Assembly: GCA_963070105.1 (NCBI GenBank)
Contig: OY718807.1
Coordinates: forward strand, 5,684,983-5,748,982
Length of the DNA: 64,000 nucleotides
Reading direction: 5' to 3'
Origin: Litomosoides sigmodontis
Taxonomy: Eukaryota; Nematoda; Chromadorea; Rhabditida; Onchocercidae
Part shown: piece by piece, positions 1 to 12,853 of the stretch
Position numbering within the stretch: position 1 is the first letter of the stretch
Layout: the number at the start of each line of letters is the position of its first letter
Made by a program: the position numbers and the translations under genes
The notes under the pieces: generated by a model
Seen by the model: only the letters and a program-made list of their open reading frames with translations
What the model was told of the DNA's origin: nothing
Database searches by the model: none

Positions 1-1281
1 AACGACACCATATTTCCTCCACGAGACAGCAATGGCATTCTATCAATGATAACATAAATCATACAATCCAGTCCTCTTCATGTTTGCTCACATTTTACAG
101 TTGCATGTTTACACGGCTCGAAGGCTTAATTATTTATTTAGAATTTTCTCCGTGCAATCTCAGCACTTTACAAAACAACATTAATTTTTGACTGACCAAA
201 TTCTTCAAAGGATGCACTAAAAGGAATTATTGAAATGTCAAAAAGAATTTGCTGACCACTGCAGCTAATTCATTTCAATTGCTTTGAGGATCATCGATTA
301 CGAAACTTGATAAAGAAGCGAAGCTGAAACCGGTTGAAATTATATTCGTGCACAAGCCTCGAATTGCATTCTATGCGATCAAGCCGATTATTCCTGGCAT
401 TAATAGATGAAACTTGCAGAAAATTTATCAACGAAAACTTAGAATTAATAAAAAAGGGCTTGTGCAAAGCACATCTGTACCTTCTAATTAGCTTTTGATG
501 AAACTTCACCATCTACGAATGCAACTTCATAGCATCAATCATCGACTTCTTCCTATTTCTCTTTCGTCAAACAAAGTGGCCGATGTCGGGAAGTTGGGAT
601 TTCACTGTGGGGTTGTTAGAATTGATTGAGCAGTGTCGCAGAGAGATGTGACCGGCGCTGTGGTTAGGTTGAGCGAATAATTTGAATATTGTCGCTGGCA
701 GTTAGATGGGATTCTGTTTTTTTGTTTTAAAGCGAAGTGACTGAGAAGGACATAATGAAGGGTATTGCAAAGGAGGACAAGAGAATCATTCATAATCGTT
801 GTGATACGGCTATTTCGAGTGGAAAGTGCTGTTCATGTAGAATAACTTTCCATCATTCCTACCCGATACTTTACGACGTAACGCTCGAACTGAATATGAG
901 GTTTGAATCAGATGTAACTTCATCTAGTGGAAGAGATGTCTAGTCGCTCCTGTAATGCTCTGTATGAAAACATTATGTTCTCTGTACACTTGTTCTTGCC
1001 CTTCCAATATTGATTACTGTTAAGTTCAGTAGCGTTTATTCTGTGAACAACATTATAGAATGAAGTTTGCGTAAGTGCATTAAGCATGTTTTTCTGTCTG
1101 TTTTTCACAGCTTAGTTTAATATTGGTAATAAGTGGATGAAATTGTAAATTTGATTGTTCTTCAATGAATTGGCATTTTACTTTGCGCGTTGCAAACAAA
1201 ACAGGGGATACTCAGTTTCTAGTTTGAAATGATGTGTTGTCGATTATGTTTCAGATTTGTTTTGCAGTTTAAAAGAACAAG
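1..1281. other. intergenic region upstream of the hnRNP K gene
   Basis: No gene can be supported here. Short open frames occur on both strands but lack splice or family support. A minus-strand frame open to the left edge (about 67 down to 1) begins with ATG and could be the first exon of a divergent gene, but only about 20 codons are visible. A TTTTGCAG acceptor lies just before the hnRNP K start and could be the trans-splice site for that mRNA. Confidence 0.4.
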
Positions 1282-4200
1282 ATGAAACGTTCTGGAGGTG
1301 ATCGGTTTGGAGGCGGAAGTAAACGAACACGAATGGACAGCTATGAAGAAGCTTTGGCGAGTGGTAAATATGAACTGCGGTTAGTAGTAACGAGTCGAGG
1401 CGCTGGTGGTATCATAGGCAGAGGAGGCGAGAATATCAAACGCCTCCGCTCTGAGGTACTGCATTTGGGTAACTTTGCGCAATTTATGGATCTGCTTTTA
1501 GGTGTTTTGTAATTTACATTATTGAGAGCACCGACCGAAACTCATTTGCCTAACAGATAATATCAGCGCATTCTTTCTAAGCTGACTTTGTATTTGTTAA
1601 CAGTGTTTAACAAATCACATATTCCGTAGATGCTAAGAATGCTTCTGATTTCTTCACTCTACAGATTAAAAAAAGTGCTTGCGAGAACCAGGTTCTTGAT
1701 TCCAGGAAAGACCTTTTTAAGCATCGACACTTATTTTTGTCAAAGATATCGATGGTTTGCAGCTGGCTTTAACTTGTTAAGCAAATGCGTTTTCGATCAG
1801 AGCTTTTCCAGGGTCTTGTCTTTCCTTCCCCTTGATGACTAAGATTTGCTTGCAAGTGCAAAATCCTTGGTTCCACGAACTTCAGAAAAGTTCAAAAAGT
1901 TGCTAAGTCACTTTTATTTGCAGCGGCCCTAAACATTTTACTGTTTGTCGGACTGAGCAACATAAATTACGACATTGTTAACACAGCCCAAACTAATGCT
2001 CATTTGCAGTTCGACGCGAACCTGACCGTCCCAGATAGCCAGACGCCCGAACGGTAATTTATCCTGGAAATACTTGTTGCCCTCTACTGATTACTCGTTG
2101 GGCCACGACCGTTATTGCCACCGGGCTTCCATACGATGAATAAACCTACAGCTCTTGCAGGCTGACCTTGAATTACCTTCCACATTTCTTTTATAAACCT
2201 ACTGCTACAAAATAGATTACATGTCTGCCTACCTTCACCTACTTAATTGTCTAGGAAGTTGATTATCAACTGATACATAATTGAAGTTTTTAATAGCTTT
2301 TGAAGGCATTTTGCTCAGTTAAAGCAACGAAGAACAGGAGGGACATGTTTCTCAAATTTTAGAAAGCAGTTCTTAACATCGTTGTGAAAATAGTTTTTCA
2401 TAAAATTAATTATTATGAAATTTTGTATTGCTACAAAATTGTGGTAGCATCGTTTATAACTAAAGCGACAAGGATCAGGAGGGGCACTTTTCCCGATTTT
2501 TTCTAGCAGAGAAGGGCATTTCTCTCAAGCATTTCAGTAACTTTAAGTTTTCCGTTGATCTAGAGTATATTCTTTTTCACATCCAAGCTTCCTCGGAGTG
2601 AAGCATGATAAAATGAAGGATTCCGATTACAAATATGTTTCAAACAGCTCATGGCTTCATAATATATCTTGACTGCGGAACAATAGCTTTGAATAGTCTT
2701 ATATGTTGGGACTGGACCGTGAAAGTTGCTTAATTTTTTCATCCAGCTATATTCAAAACGTTCCTTGGAATTTTTACACTTTTTAAATATTTTTTTAATT
2801 CCTTTTTATTATAACTGTATTCTACATGTTGTTTAGGGTATTGACTCTCACTGCTACGACAGAAAACATCGCAAATTGCTTGCGCGAGATTATACCGCGT
2901 CTCGATGAGGTAAGTCTTTACTTCTACAATTGAACATTTTCTTATCGTTGAAATTGGTGGTTGAGGGTTGTGTCCTTTTTCGATTATGGGACATGTTACT
3001 TATATATTGCGACTGTTTTTCGCGTAAAAAAATTTTTACGTCAAAATTTGATTTTTTTTTCTAGAAAAAAAAACTAATTGTGATGGAGAAAGTTTCAGAA
3101 TCGTGAAGATGATCATGATCGACGAGGGAAGAAGACAGATAGATCGGACAGTGAAATGAAGGTTTTGGTGCACGAATCTCATGCTGGCGCTGTTATTGGT
3201 CGCGGTGGGTCACGAATAAAGGAACTTCGAGAAAAAACTGGAGCACAACTTAAGGTCTTAATATACTTTCCAGTTTTATGATGCATGTGCAACCTGGACA
3301 CACTCATGCTGTCGATTTCTTGAACAGATATGAGACTTGTTGCGAAGGTAACATGCATTTTTACATGTTTTTGTTGTACAGTGTAGCATCAAATTTTAAG
3401 TCGACATACTCAGAACTTACGATCTGTTATACATGTTGGGGATAACCTTTCACAGGTGCTCATTTATCCTTATTTTCAAAATTTTTTCAGACGTAGTTTG
3501 CATATCTTATCTCTACCTATTGTTCCATAATCACTCATTAATGCATCTTAATGTTTCTCTAGTATCTCACAGATTTATTGACATGTAAAACTGTAGTAAG
3601 AAAAAGGGCAAATTTTTCGAATGTAAAATTGAAAAAGCGAATTAAGCACAAAATCTTATCATAAAACATTAACAGGTTTTTTCGCGTTGCGCGCCGCAGT
3701 CTACTGAGAGGATCGTGCTGTTAAATGGTGAAGTGGAAAAAATTATTGACTGTATTAACATCATTATCGATGTGTTGAAAGAGGTAATATATTAAGACGT
3801 TAACTACATTTCAACCATTATGAGCTAATAAACAGTAAAGTAATATCCTTGTGATATTCAAAACTATGTTGTAAGTTCTAGATTCCAATAAAAGGACCTG
3901 TTCGGCCGTATGATCCGATGTATTATGATCCAGATATCATTAATGATTATGGTGGATATGTTCCCGATCGAAACTTTATTTCACGTGTGGGTCGGGGAAG
4001 AGACTATGGATTTAGCAATAGCATGATTCCCTCACGATATCCTGCAAGAGATGATCGTTATGGTGGAATGCGGGATATGATAGGACGCTATTCACCTATT
4101 CCAGCTATGCAGACCACACAGGTGGAAACAACTGACGTAACATAATTTTTTAAGATTGTTTTTTGGAAATATGAAATGTTTAATTTTTCCCAGTTTTAGC

Positions 4201-5096
4201 GATCTTTTAAAAATTAACAGTATTAGAAGTTTTGTTTGTTACCCCATTGTTTAAAGTTACACGATTTTGCTAAATCGACTTTTATCTTTTTCCTTAGCTA
4301 CTGGAGATTCCTTAGTGGGGACATTACATGAGCGCGTGATCTGTTCTGTCATTGCACATGAATGTATTTATTGATATTTTTAATGTAAGAACAGGTGTCA
4401 TTGGTTGCACAACGGTCTTTTTTGGAAGGTTTTCAATGACTACTTAAATGTAAGGTCGTTTGGTTTTCAAGTTCTCGTATGAATTTAATGTACTATTTTT
4501 TCACTATGTGGTCTTTAGGTTACAATCCCGGACGAGCTGGGAGGTGCCATAATAGGTAAAGGTGGTTCACGAATTAACCGGGTGCGTGAAGAATCGGGAG
4601 CGCAAATAGAAGTTGAACCTCATCGCGACAACGGTGGTGATCGTATTATAACAATTTCTGGTACTCGAGAGCAAATTCAGGCAGCACAGTATTTACTTCA
4701 ACAATGGTTAGCAAAGCATCAATTTTTTTTTTCGAATGTATTTCAAATAAGATAAGGTGCTGAGTGGTCAACAACGTTTCTTTCAAAATTAAAACTGTAA
4801 ACGCAGCATATTGAAGTCTCGGTGAACCTGGGCATGTGCCCGCTTAACCATTTTAAAAAGTTCGTTAAACGCGTTTGCACAGTGTGTATTTGGTTCGACG
4901 TTCTTCAGATATTGCAGAATGTATGTAAGTGAGAGTGGAAAGAAGAAATACAATTAGTTAAAATATTGATATAATTGCCTAAAATTCCATGTTATTTTTA
5001 GAATATCCCATACTTTTTTCAAGTATTGATTCATTTATCGATTTTTTTAGTGTTCGTACATCAGAAGCTGGAAGACGTTATTTAAGCGAGCATTGA
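1282..5096 (+). CDS. hrpk-1: hnRNP K-like protein with three KH domains
   Basis: This encodes an RNA- and poly(C)-binding nuclear protein of about 347 residues. Coding exons: 1282-1455, 2010-2053, 2837-2909, 3099-3254, 3676-3783, 3882-4136, 4519-4706 and 5051-5096; all phases agree. KH1 (about residues 32-98) has [15 protein letters not shown]2 (about 120-190) has [13 protein letters not shown], and KH3 (about 276-335) has [13 protein letters not shown], so each GXXG loop is intact. A Gly/Tyr/Arg-rich linker between KH2 and KH3 (exon 3882-4136) corresponds to the K-protein interaction region. The protein ends soon after KH3, as in the hnRNP K family. The start follows a TTTTGCAG acceptor by 14 bases, as expected for spliced-leader addition. 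AATAAA lies at 5290-5295. Staufen follows on the same strand 0.7 kb away. Family assignment is secure; the orthology is from memory. Confidence 0.93.
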
Positions 5097-5829
5097 GTGA
5101 AGAAGACAGTTGGAAATATTCATTCACCTGTTTTTATAAATAAGTTGTCGTTTGCTCGTTTTTATTTATAACCTTATCGATTTTTTAGCAATTTTGGAAC
5201 AGACTGTCACAGTTATCATTGTGTTGCCTTTCTTTAAATGCATGCTTTGTCATTTGTACCATGTGTGTGATCTCCTTGCATTCATGTCCAATAAAATAAA
5301 TCTCATTCCAACTGTCCACTTCATTGAAGTGTCATTGCACTATTACGATACGTATCAAGGAAAAAAGGGACGGCAATGCTAAACCCTTCCTTTGAACAAA
5401 AATCTGAAAAAAAATCGTTATGTTGTTATAGCAAGATTTGCTAACGTATGGGATTTTTAATTTGCTTTTTTGAGCAAAGTAATATCCATACCTTTCATTC
5501 CCTCTGTAAGTAAAACATTAGAAAACTTGAGTGTGAAGTTGATTTTCATGCTATAGATAATGTAAGCATATGAAGATCTAAGTTATTGCACTGATCACTA
5601 CAATCTTGGTGTATTTCGTCCCCCTCCGGTGTCGGTACAAGATGTTCCTGAAAATGGTTAGGGCCTTGGAAACATTGTTTCCTGAATCTAAATGTTCCCA
5701 GTGATTGTCTACTTAATCTCTCCTTTATAATTGAAATCATAGATGATGTTGGCAGTTGTTTATCACAGTTGTTTTTTATTTGATTAGGTTGTGTGGGCGC
5801 AGAAAACCTCACTACAAATCGACATTTGA
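5097..5829 (+). other. 3' UTR of the hnRNP K gene and spacer to staufen
   Basis: The stretch holds the 3' UTR with a poly(A) signal AATAAA at 5290-5295 and about 530 bases of AT-rich spacer before the staufen start. I see no further gene. A minus-strand frame of 103 codons (5546-5857) overlaps the first staufen exon and has no splice or composition support. Confidence 0.5.
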
Positions 5830-8800
5830 ATGAAGGGAGCAGGTGTGCGGCGTACAATAAATGGCACTGCTAATGATGATTCAGTGCTTCATTCAGAGAT
5901 TTGGGGGCAACACATTACAGGTCTCTCTGTCCCTTATGTTTTATTGTGACAAAGCATGGTAGCTGAGTGATTTTAGTACATCTTTTTGAATGGAATGCAA
6001 ATTGAAAAATGCTTTAAGTATCAGTCTCTTTTACTTGTAAGAAATCTTCGGCTTCAAATAATTCTAGCTTGTATTCTAGCAATTAGGCCCTTGTACGGTA
6101 AGGTGCTTCCACTCCATCTGCTGCTTCCTCTAACTTGTGCTTACAAACCATAAATCCTCACTTTTAGAACAGGAAGCGTCTCCTACAAAGTATGTTTATA
6201 ACTATTCACAAATTGATGAAAATCATCAGAGAACTCCAATGTGTCGTATTGCAGAGCTTGCTCGCTACAATAAAGTTAGATTCTTTTCGTTTTATTGAAT
6301 AGGTGCTTTCAGCATTAAGCAATTGATTAAATTGTTTCATCAAATTTATGCTTCCTAACATGCTTTTAATAGTGCTCACTGATTAGCATGATAATTAATG
6401 AAGAATATAATATCACAAATCAATTCAGATTAAGCATGAGTACAAACTCATGGATGAAAGTGGACCAGCTCACAAAAAACAGTTTACCGTTTCACTTGTA
6501 CTTACTCCAGATCAGGCAAGTGTTTTCTTTTTAGATAATTTAACTCTACTGTTTAGCGCTTGATTATTGTTTTGTGCATTTCTTGCTTTTCCATATTGTT
6601 GTAGGGAGGTTTCAGGTTTTTTACGGCAAAGGAGCATCTATCAAAAAAGCACAGCAGTCTGCTGCTGAAAATGCTTTGAATGGAACTATTTTACCAAAGC
6701 CACCTGGTAAAGTCCAATCAAAAAAAGTCAAAAATGGTAAGACTAGTGCTCATAGATGAATGCTAGATGATATGTTGCTTTGATGTTAAGTTGTTTTGTA
6801 TTTTTTTCGTAAACTAAATAAGTAATGATTTAGTTATTGCTATCGTTGTACAAGTAATGATTTAGTCACTGATATCGTTGTACAAGGAAGAAAATGCAAT
6901 CAAATTATACAATAATTCCTTTTATTAGAAAGTACTTCTTTACCATTTTATAAAAAAAAGATATAAATGCAGATACTTTTAATTGATCTTGACACTTTCG
7001 AGTAAAATAGGATAAACAGAATTCGAATTGCTGACAACTGCAAAAATTGTTTTTCTTTCAGACTTTCAAAACCCAGTAGTCCTACTCAGATATGTAGCAG
7101 GGCGACTTGGAGTTGAGATTAAATTCATTGATGAAGTAGTTCCAATGTGTTCAACGCCACCACAGCCCATAACCCGTTTACCAATGCAGTTAGTTATCCA
7201 GTTGTTTCATTATGATGCGTTGTAGTTACTGGATTTTTTAGTTTACTTAATTACAAATCTGAGTTGTAATTTCTCAAGCTTCGGGGTAAATTGTAAAATC
7301 TTGGCTGAATATAAAACAATTGTCTACATAATTTTTCATACAGAACCCTCATTATAGAAACTGTATTTCTGTGTTTGTGTATTCGTAACACTTACTGCTA
7401 TAGTTGCAGACCACTGATAAGGACTCCTTTCATCCCAGTGGTTAACGAACAGTTCTTGGTTCTTCCGCCGCCTAGAGTAGTATTTGGACAACCACGTATC
7501 CCCACAGCACTGCAACCAATGTCTGTTGTTATGCAACCACCAAACGCAATGATACCTCCACGATTCTCACTCGTTCACCGACATCAATCGCATTCACAGC
7601 TTCATGAAGTAAATTTTCAAGAAGCTTATTTTCCCGCTCTTTTTATGATTTCTGTGTTCAAACAACCTTATTATTTTGTGTTGAAAATTTGACTGTAGGG
7701 AAAATAAGCGATAATTATTAGCGAGTGAATGATTATTGGAAGGAATCGAAATATTCAAAAGGAAATATAGGTATTTACGTAAATAGTTTGGAGTTCTTAT
7801 TTGAGTGTAGATTCGACTGAATTTCAGGTTCGTTTGATATTAAGTAAGGATTTCCCAGAGTTTATTGGAAAGGGAATGACGAAGAAGAGAGCCAAAAATA
7901 GCGCTGCTAATGAGGTGAAATTATTTCGTATATTTGATTTTTTTTAATATTTTTTGATAAATTTAATTAACACTTTATTAGCTAATCATAATTTTTCATG
8001 TTTCTGTTTTGAATGTTCTTAGAGTAGCACTTTCAGGCGCTTTCTTATCTAGGACCTTACCTGGCAACGTTGGAGGCACAGTCGAAAAGCAAAATAATGA
8101 ATGGGTCAAAGAATGGTAAGTTTTTCAAAGAATTCGTTTGGCTGCCATTTATCTTATAACACATTCAGTTATGTTCTTCTTAAAATGTTTTTTTATAAAG
8201 CAATTAAATATTTCTAGAGATTTATTAAATCCCAGCCATAATTTCACTTTGAAAAAAAACCAGAATTTAGTGTTCGGTCAAACCATTATATCTTAGTTAA
8301 CAACCAACGGATTCAGCAAAATGCAAGGTGCATAATGTTGGTACAGTGGTTATTTCGTTAATTAAAATGAAACCGACAATCAGTAAACACAATTTTAAAT
8401 GACCAATATGTCAATATTTCAGCTGTTCTTTTGCCCTTTTTTGGTAAACAGTTTATTAGCCAAGCAAAAATCTGCTTGTCCTACATTTCTGAATTTTACC
8501 TGTTTGCGAAGTTGAACAAGGGCATAAACCGAAGTAAAAGAATGTGTTTTTTACAGCTGCAGGATTAGCTATGGTTGGGATCGAAGATATCAAAAGGGAC
8601 AATTTAAAATCAGTTGTCACTACAGCGCGGAATGGGAAACTAAAGTCATCCATCTCCCAAATACACGAATGTGCTCTACATATGCGCATGAATGTAGAGT
8701 TTTTGGTAATAGATTTGGCAAATCTTCAGCATTTAAAGTATTAGCATTTTAATTTTCAATTAAATTTATAATTGCTTTGGAAAGTTGTTCCTGTATTTAA

Positions 8801-11800
8801 CAGCTCTTTTTCATGTAAGTGTTAATTACTGCATTGCATCGCTTGACAAATTTCAATCTTATCTTTCCTTTTCCTTCTACACCTTGGCATTGCTTAATTT
8901 TTGTAGGTTTTAAAAGAGGAAGGTCCTGCTCATGATCGACACTACTTATTGCGCTGTAAACTCGTCTCCGCAGAGCGAGTTATATCTGCGGATGGCGAAG
9001 GAAGTAGTAAGAAAATTGCGAAGCAGAATGCTTGCTCACTGATGCTAACCAAATTGCAATCTATTGGTTAGTCACGCGAGAGTTCCTATAAGAATTTGAA
9101 TATTTATTATGCGATAGAAAAAAATTGCCACTGTATATTCGAGTATTTATTGATTTTCTTAAACACTGATCCATTTCCTTTCCTAGAATCCTCTCCAATT
9201 TTCATCGCCGCTTCAATGTTAAAATCGCAGAAGAAGTTTGGGGCACCAAAGGAACTTAAACGGAAGACTATTAGCAAGGTAGTTTTCACTGCAATAGTGC
9301 TGTAAATTGTTAAAGTACATTTGTTTGTCTAATTTTTCCTTAATAGTAATAGAGAAAAGTTTAAAGCTTGATTAGTTTTTAAGTTTTACCGTATATGAAT
9401 GTAAATGTTTTTTTCATAATTTCTGGTTTCGTGCACATTACAGTCTACTACTAATTTAATAATTACAAGCTATTTTCGGTTTAATCGCAAAAAATTTAGG
9501 ATATGAAGATGAATCCGGAATATGGTCATCAAATTAATCCAATCAGTCGTTTGATGCAGGTTATGCAAGCTCGAAAACAAAACGAGCCTAAATTTCAACT
9601 TGTTGCTGAGCGCGGTCAAAGTCGCTACAAAGAATTTGTAATGGAGGTTTGCTTTACTTATTATCTAGCTCAGTTCTATAATACGTTCATGCTTTCAAAC
9701 TTTATATTTGTATATCTGTTATAGGTTATCTGTGATGGTGGCCTTCGATGCGAAGGTATCGGACCCAATAAAAAGCTTGCAAAGCGAGCTGCGGCTGAAG
9801 CGGTGTTATCAAGAATTGGATATGTAAAGTCTATGCCGAAACCTGGCAAAAGTCTTCTCAAGAAAAAGCCTGAAGATTATGTTGAACAATCACAAATTGG
9901 TACGGATTATATTTTGCTGCACAATAATGAATTATAATCAAATATGATTTGGAAATGAACGTTTTTGTTACTATTTGATTACTCTCTTCCATAATTACCG
10001 AATTATATATCAAAGCTCATTTCGAAAATGCTGCAGATTACTGGGAAATTCTAGGTGTATTCGAAGTTGAGAAAGAGGAGAAATTAGTGCGACAAGTGAA
10101 TGAGAAGGAAGATGAAACTGTAGATGTTAAAAAAGTCTCAGAAGTTACTTTATCTGTGACTGCATCGATGGGATCGCAAGTGATGGCTTTCGCTGACGTT
10201 GATAGGACGTTATGTGCTGATGAACAAAAAGGCGTCTGGGTTAGCACGGCCACTGAAACTAAAAGGTAAATTTCGGATTGCTTATGCGTGTTTATATGGG
10301 AAAGTTTTTTTGAATCGCGATCATGTTACAATTTCTAGGGGTAAATCTGCATTGTAAGGTTCAGTAACTTCATTTTACAATTTAAAAAGTTATGAATCAT
10401 GTTATTGATTAGAACTTTTTTTCATTTGGATAATAATGGCATTTAATGTTCTTGTCGTTTCAGGCCCTGAGTCATTGATTACATATACTCCGTAGTTTTA
10501 GTTTTCAACTATGTAAAAATTTTTATAGCATTAATGATAAAGAAAATGACAATGCAAAACGCGATGCTTCTCAACCAAAGCGTCGAGTTACTTTCAGTAA
10601 CGAAGTTAGTGCATGTCCGCCACCTGGTAAGTCCTATTTTTCTATGTCAACACAAATTTGGTATTTGCCTTTGCATAAATTTATTAAAGTTATTTTTTGA
10701 TCCGGTGATATATGACATTTATATTATTGGAGGTTAATGAAACTTTTACAAAGCCTGTACATAGCATAGCACTGATACTAGTTATCTTTAACGTGAGAAC
10801 GAGGAAATTTTTGCGTTGTATTCGACGTCGAATACGACCTAAAATTTTAGATTTGCATTACTTCTCATCTTGTTTACTAGTTGATCTTGTAGCGATAGAT
10901 GTTTTTATGGATAACATTTCTCACATTATGATTTCTGATAAATAGCATCTATTTTACTGTTTCATTCTGTCTTTTCATGCTTCTTAATTTTATTGCAGAT
11001 GACAGTAGCTATCCTTCGGCCTTCATAATACCTCTTAAACCGGAAGTGGTTGTTGTCAATAAGCTCCGCAAAAGTTTGTTTCGTTTTCTTATAATACATT
11101 TTGCCGTTATTTAAAAATTTATTGCTTTCTTACTCTGCATTTTAGAAGGTCGTGATTCGAAAAAATGGCTTACCGAGACAGAGAAGAAGGAAATTACTGA
11201 AATGGCTCAAGAATTCTTCAAATGTTGTGATATCATTCAACCGCTACAAATAGAAGAAAAAAGTATTAAAATTGATTTATATAAAATTTGCTGCTCTTCG
11301 GAAGACTTAAATCTTTTGATAAGGTCGATTTCTTAGACACACCGTTTGATTAGTCGTTCGAAAATGATCTTTATCTAATGGAAGCATTTTTGTCAACTAT
11401 TTTGTGCTTACGTGTAAATTCTTTCGAATGTTAATATTAGTTGTTTAAGTCTTGAAATATATTTGATATCCAAGTAATATCTAAGAATACCCACGTTTCA
11501 ATTCTGTTTGACCATAATTTTTTTGGCAGAAAGTGATGGGTTTCTGTCAGTGGATCGGCAAATGGAACAGCTTTCCTTGAATGAGATGTCTTTACCCACT
11601 ACAGCTGCTAGACGCCATCTAGAATCTATAGCGGAACGTTACAAATTCTCCATCAATTATACGGATTTTCCTGTGGTACGTCTTGTCTATTAGTTAAGAG
11701 CAAGAAAAGAAAGCATTGCATTTATTGCTTGGGATATGTTGTTTGAAGGTTCATAAAAAGTAACTTACATCAAGTTGATTGGAGGAAGAGACATCTATGT

Positions 11801-12853
11801 GAGGAGAACATATAATTTGTTCCTGTTGAATATCTGTAGCGAGCAAAATATGATATATATGATTTAGACACCGAATGGGATCGGAGAACAATATTTTTCA
11901 CTTATTTCGATTGGAATCGATAAGCCTGTCGTAAGTTTTTGATTGAATCTGTCCTAACTATGACATTGCAGTGTGAGTTTATACGTATCCTTATTTTTTT
12001 ATATTTATTTACTTCAATTTTCGAGTACAGCAGAAATTCATTTCAAGGTATGTCATGGGAGTGGAAATACCGAAGAGGCTGCTCATGAGGATGCTGCTCG
12101 AAATGCCTTACTGCTTTTTTGCAAAGTTTGGGTGGTGTATTAAGCATTGCACAAAATATTCTCGATTGGTGGTTGTTCTTTCAAAATTAGAGTATTTAAT
12201 TGTTGTCGGAGTGAATGTAAATCGCAAGGTGCATAAGTAAACCTAATGTCAACCATTTTAAATGTAGTGAATACACATAACGAACGAGACTCATGAAAAT
12301 AAACTTGTGCACCTCGCTTACTACTGAATTTTATTTTTACGATAGTTCAAATAATTTACGACAACCTTTGCAGTCAAAAACTGTTCATTATTTCTGCACA
12401 TCTTTTGATGAACTAATTACAGATACGCAGCATGAAATTACAAAATGTTTACATAATCAATTGCATATTTAAGCGTTCTTTTTCCTCCTTTATTTCAGTA
12501 GTTAAATCTGGTGCTGCGTATCCTATCCTTATCAGTTTCTGCCAGACATTTCCTCAAAACTTCAAAGGATCATATTGGTAAATGAATGGAACTTTCTCAA
12601 TTATTCGTAGGCTGTGAACTGTCTTGTTGTGATAAATGTAAATTATTCATTCGCTTAATAATATGAGTTTACTGATGCAAAAAGGCTTTCAAATTTTGTG
12701 TTTTTTCCTATTATAACTATTTTTCGTACTTGTCTCCATTCTTCTTCATTGTGAAGTTTGCTTATAGATGAAATAAATTCAAAATCGAAATATGCTGAAG
12801 TGGGATGGGTCTCTGAGGGCAGGCCTGGCCTAATTAGAAAATACTATGAATAA
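5830..12853 (+). CDS. stau-1: Staufen, double-stranded RNA-binding protein with five dsRBDs
   Basis: This is Staufen, which binds structured mRNA for localisation, translation control and decay. The model has 22 exons and about 862 residues, with all phases consistent: 5830-5920, 6168-6274, 6429-6515, 6616-6736, 7062-7188, 7410-7608, 7828-7914, 8037-8115, 8557-8705, 8907-9066, 9187-9278, 9500-9646, 9725-9899, 10037-10265, 10529-10626, 10999-11073, 11146-11262, 11530-11675, 11868-11930, 12048-12125, 12502-12577, 12768-12853. dsRBD1 is about residues 53-118 and dsRBD2 about 138-295. dsRBD2 is interrupted by an ~80-residue Pro-rich insert (about 160-243). dsRBD3 is about 328-400, dsRBD4 about 446-525 and dsRBD5 about 727-810. 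A PKRRVTF motif near residue 637 is a candidate protein phosphatase 1 docking site. The intron after 6515 uses a GC donor. If the intron after 12125 is retained, translation stops earlier, at 12143. Confidence 0.93.
6821..6884. repeat. 32-bp imperfect tandem duplication in a staufen intron
   Basis: Two adjacent copies (6821-6852 and 6853-6884) both begin AGTAATGATTTAGT and end ATCGTTGTACA, with a few substitutions between them. It lies in the intron between exons 6616-6736 and 7062-7188 and has no evident function. Confidence 0.85.
10818..10835. repeat. 18-bp perfect palindrome in a staufen intron
   Basis: GTATTCGACGTCGAATAC reads the same on both strands. It sits in the intron between exons 10529-10626 and 10999-11073. 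It could be a dimeric factor-binding site or chance; nothing else in the intron helps to decide. Confidence 0.8.

Noticed and set aside
5546..5857. 103-codon minus-strand frame between the hnRNP K gene and staufen
   Set aside because: It overlaps the first staufen exon on the opposite strand and has no splice context.
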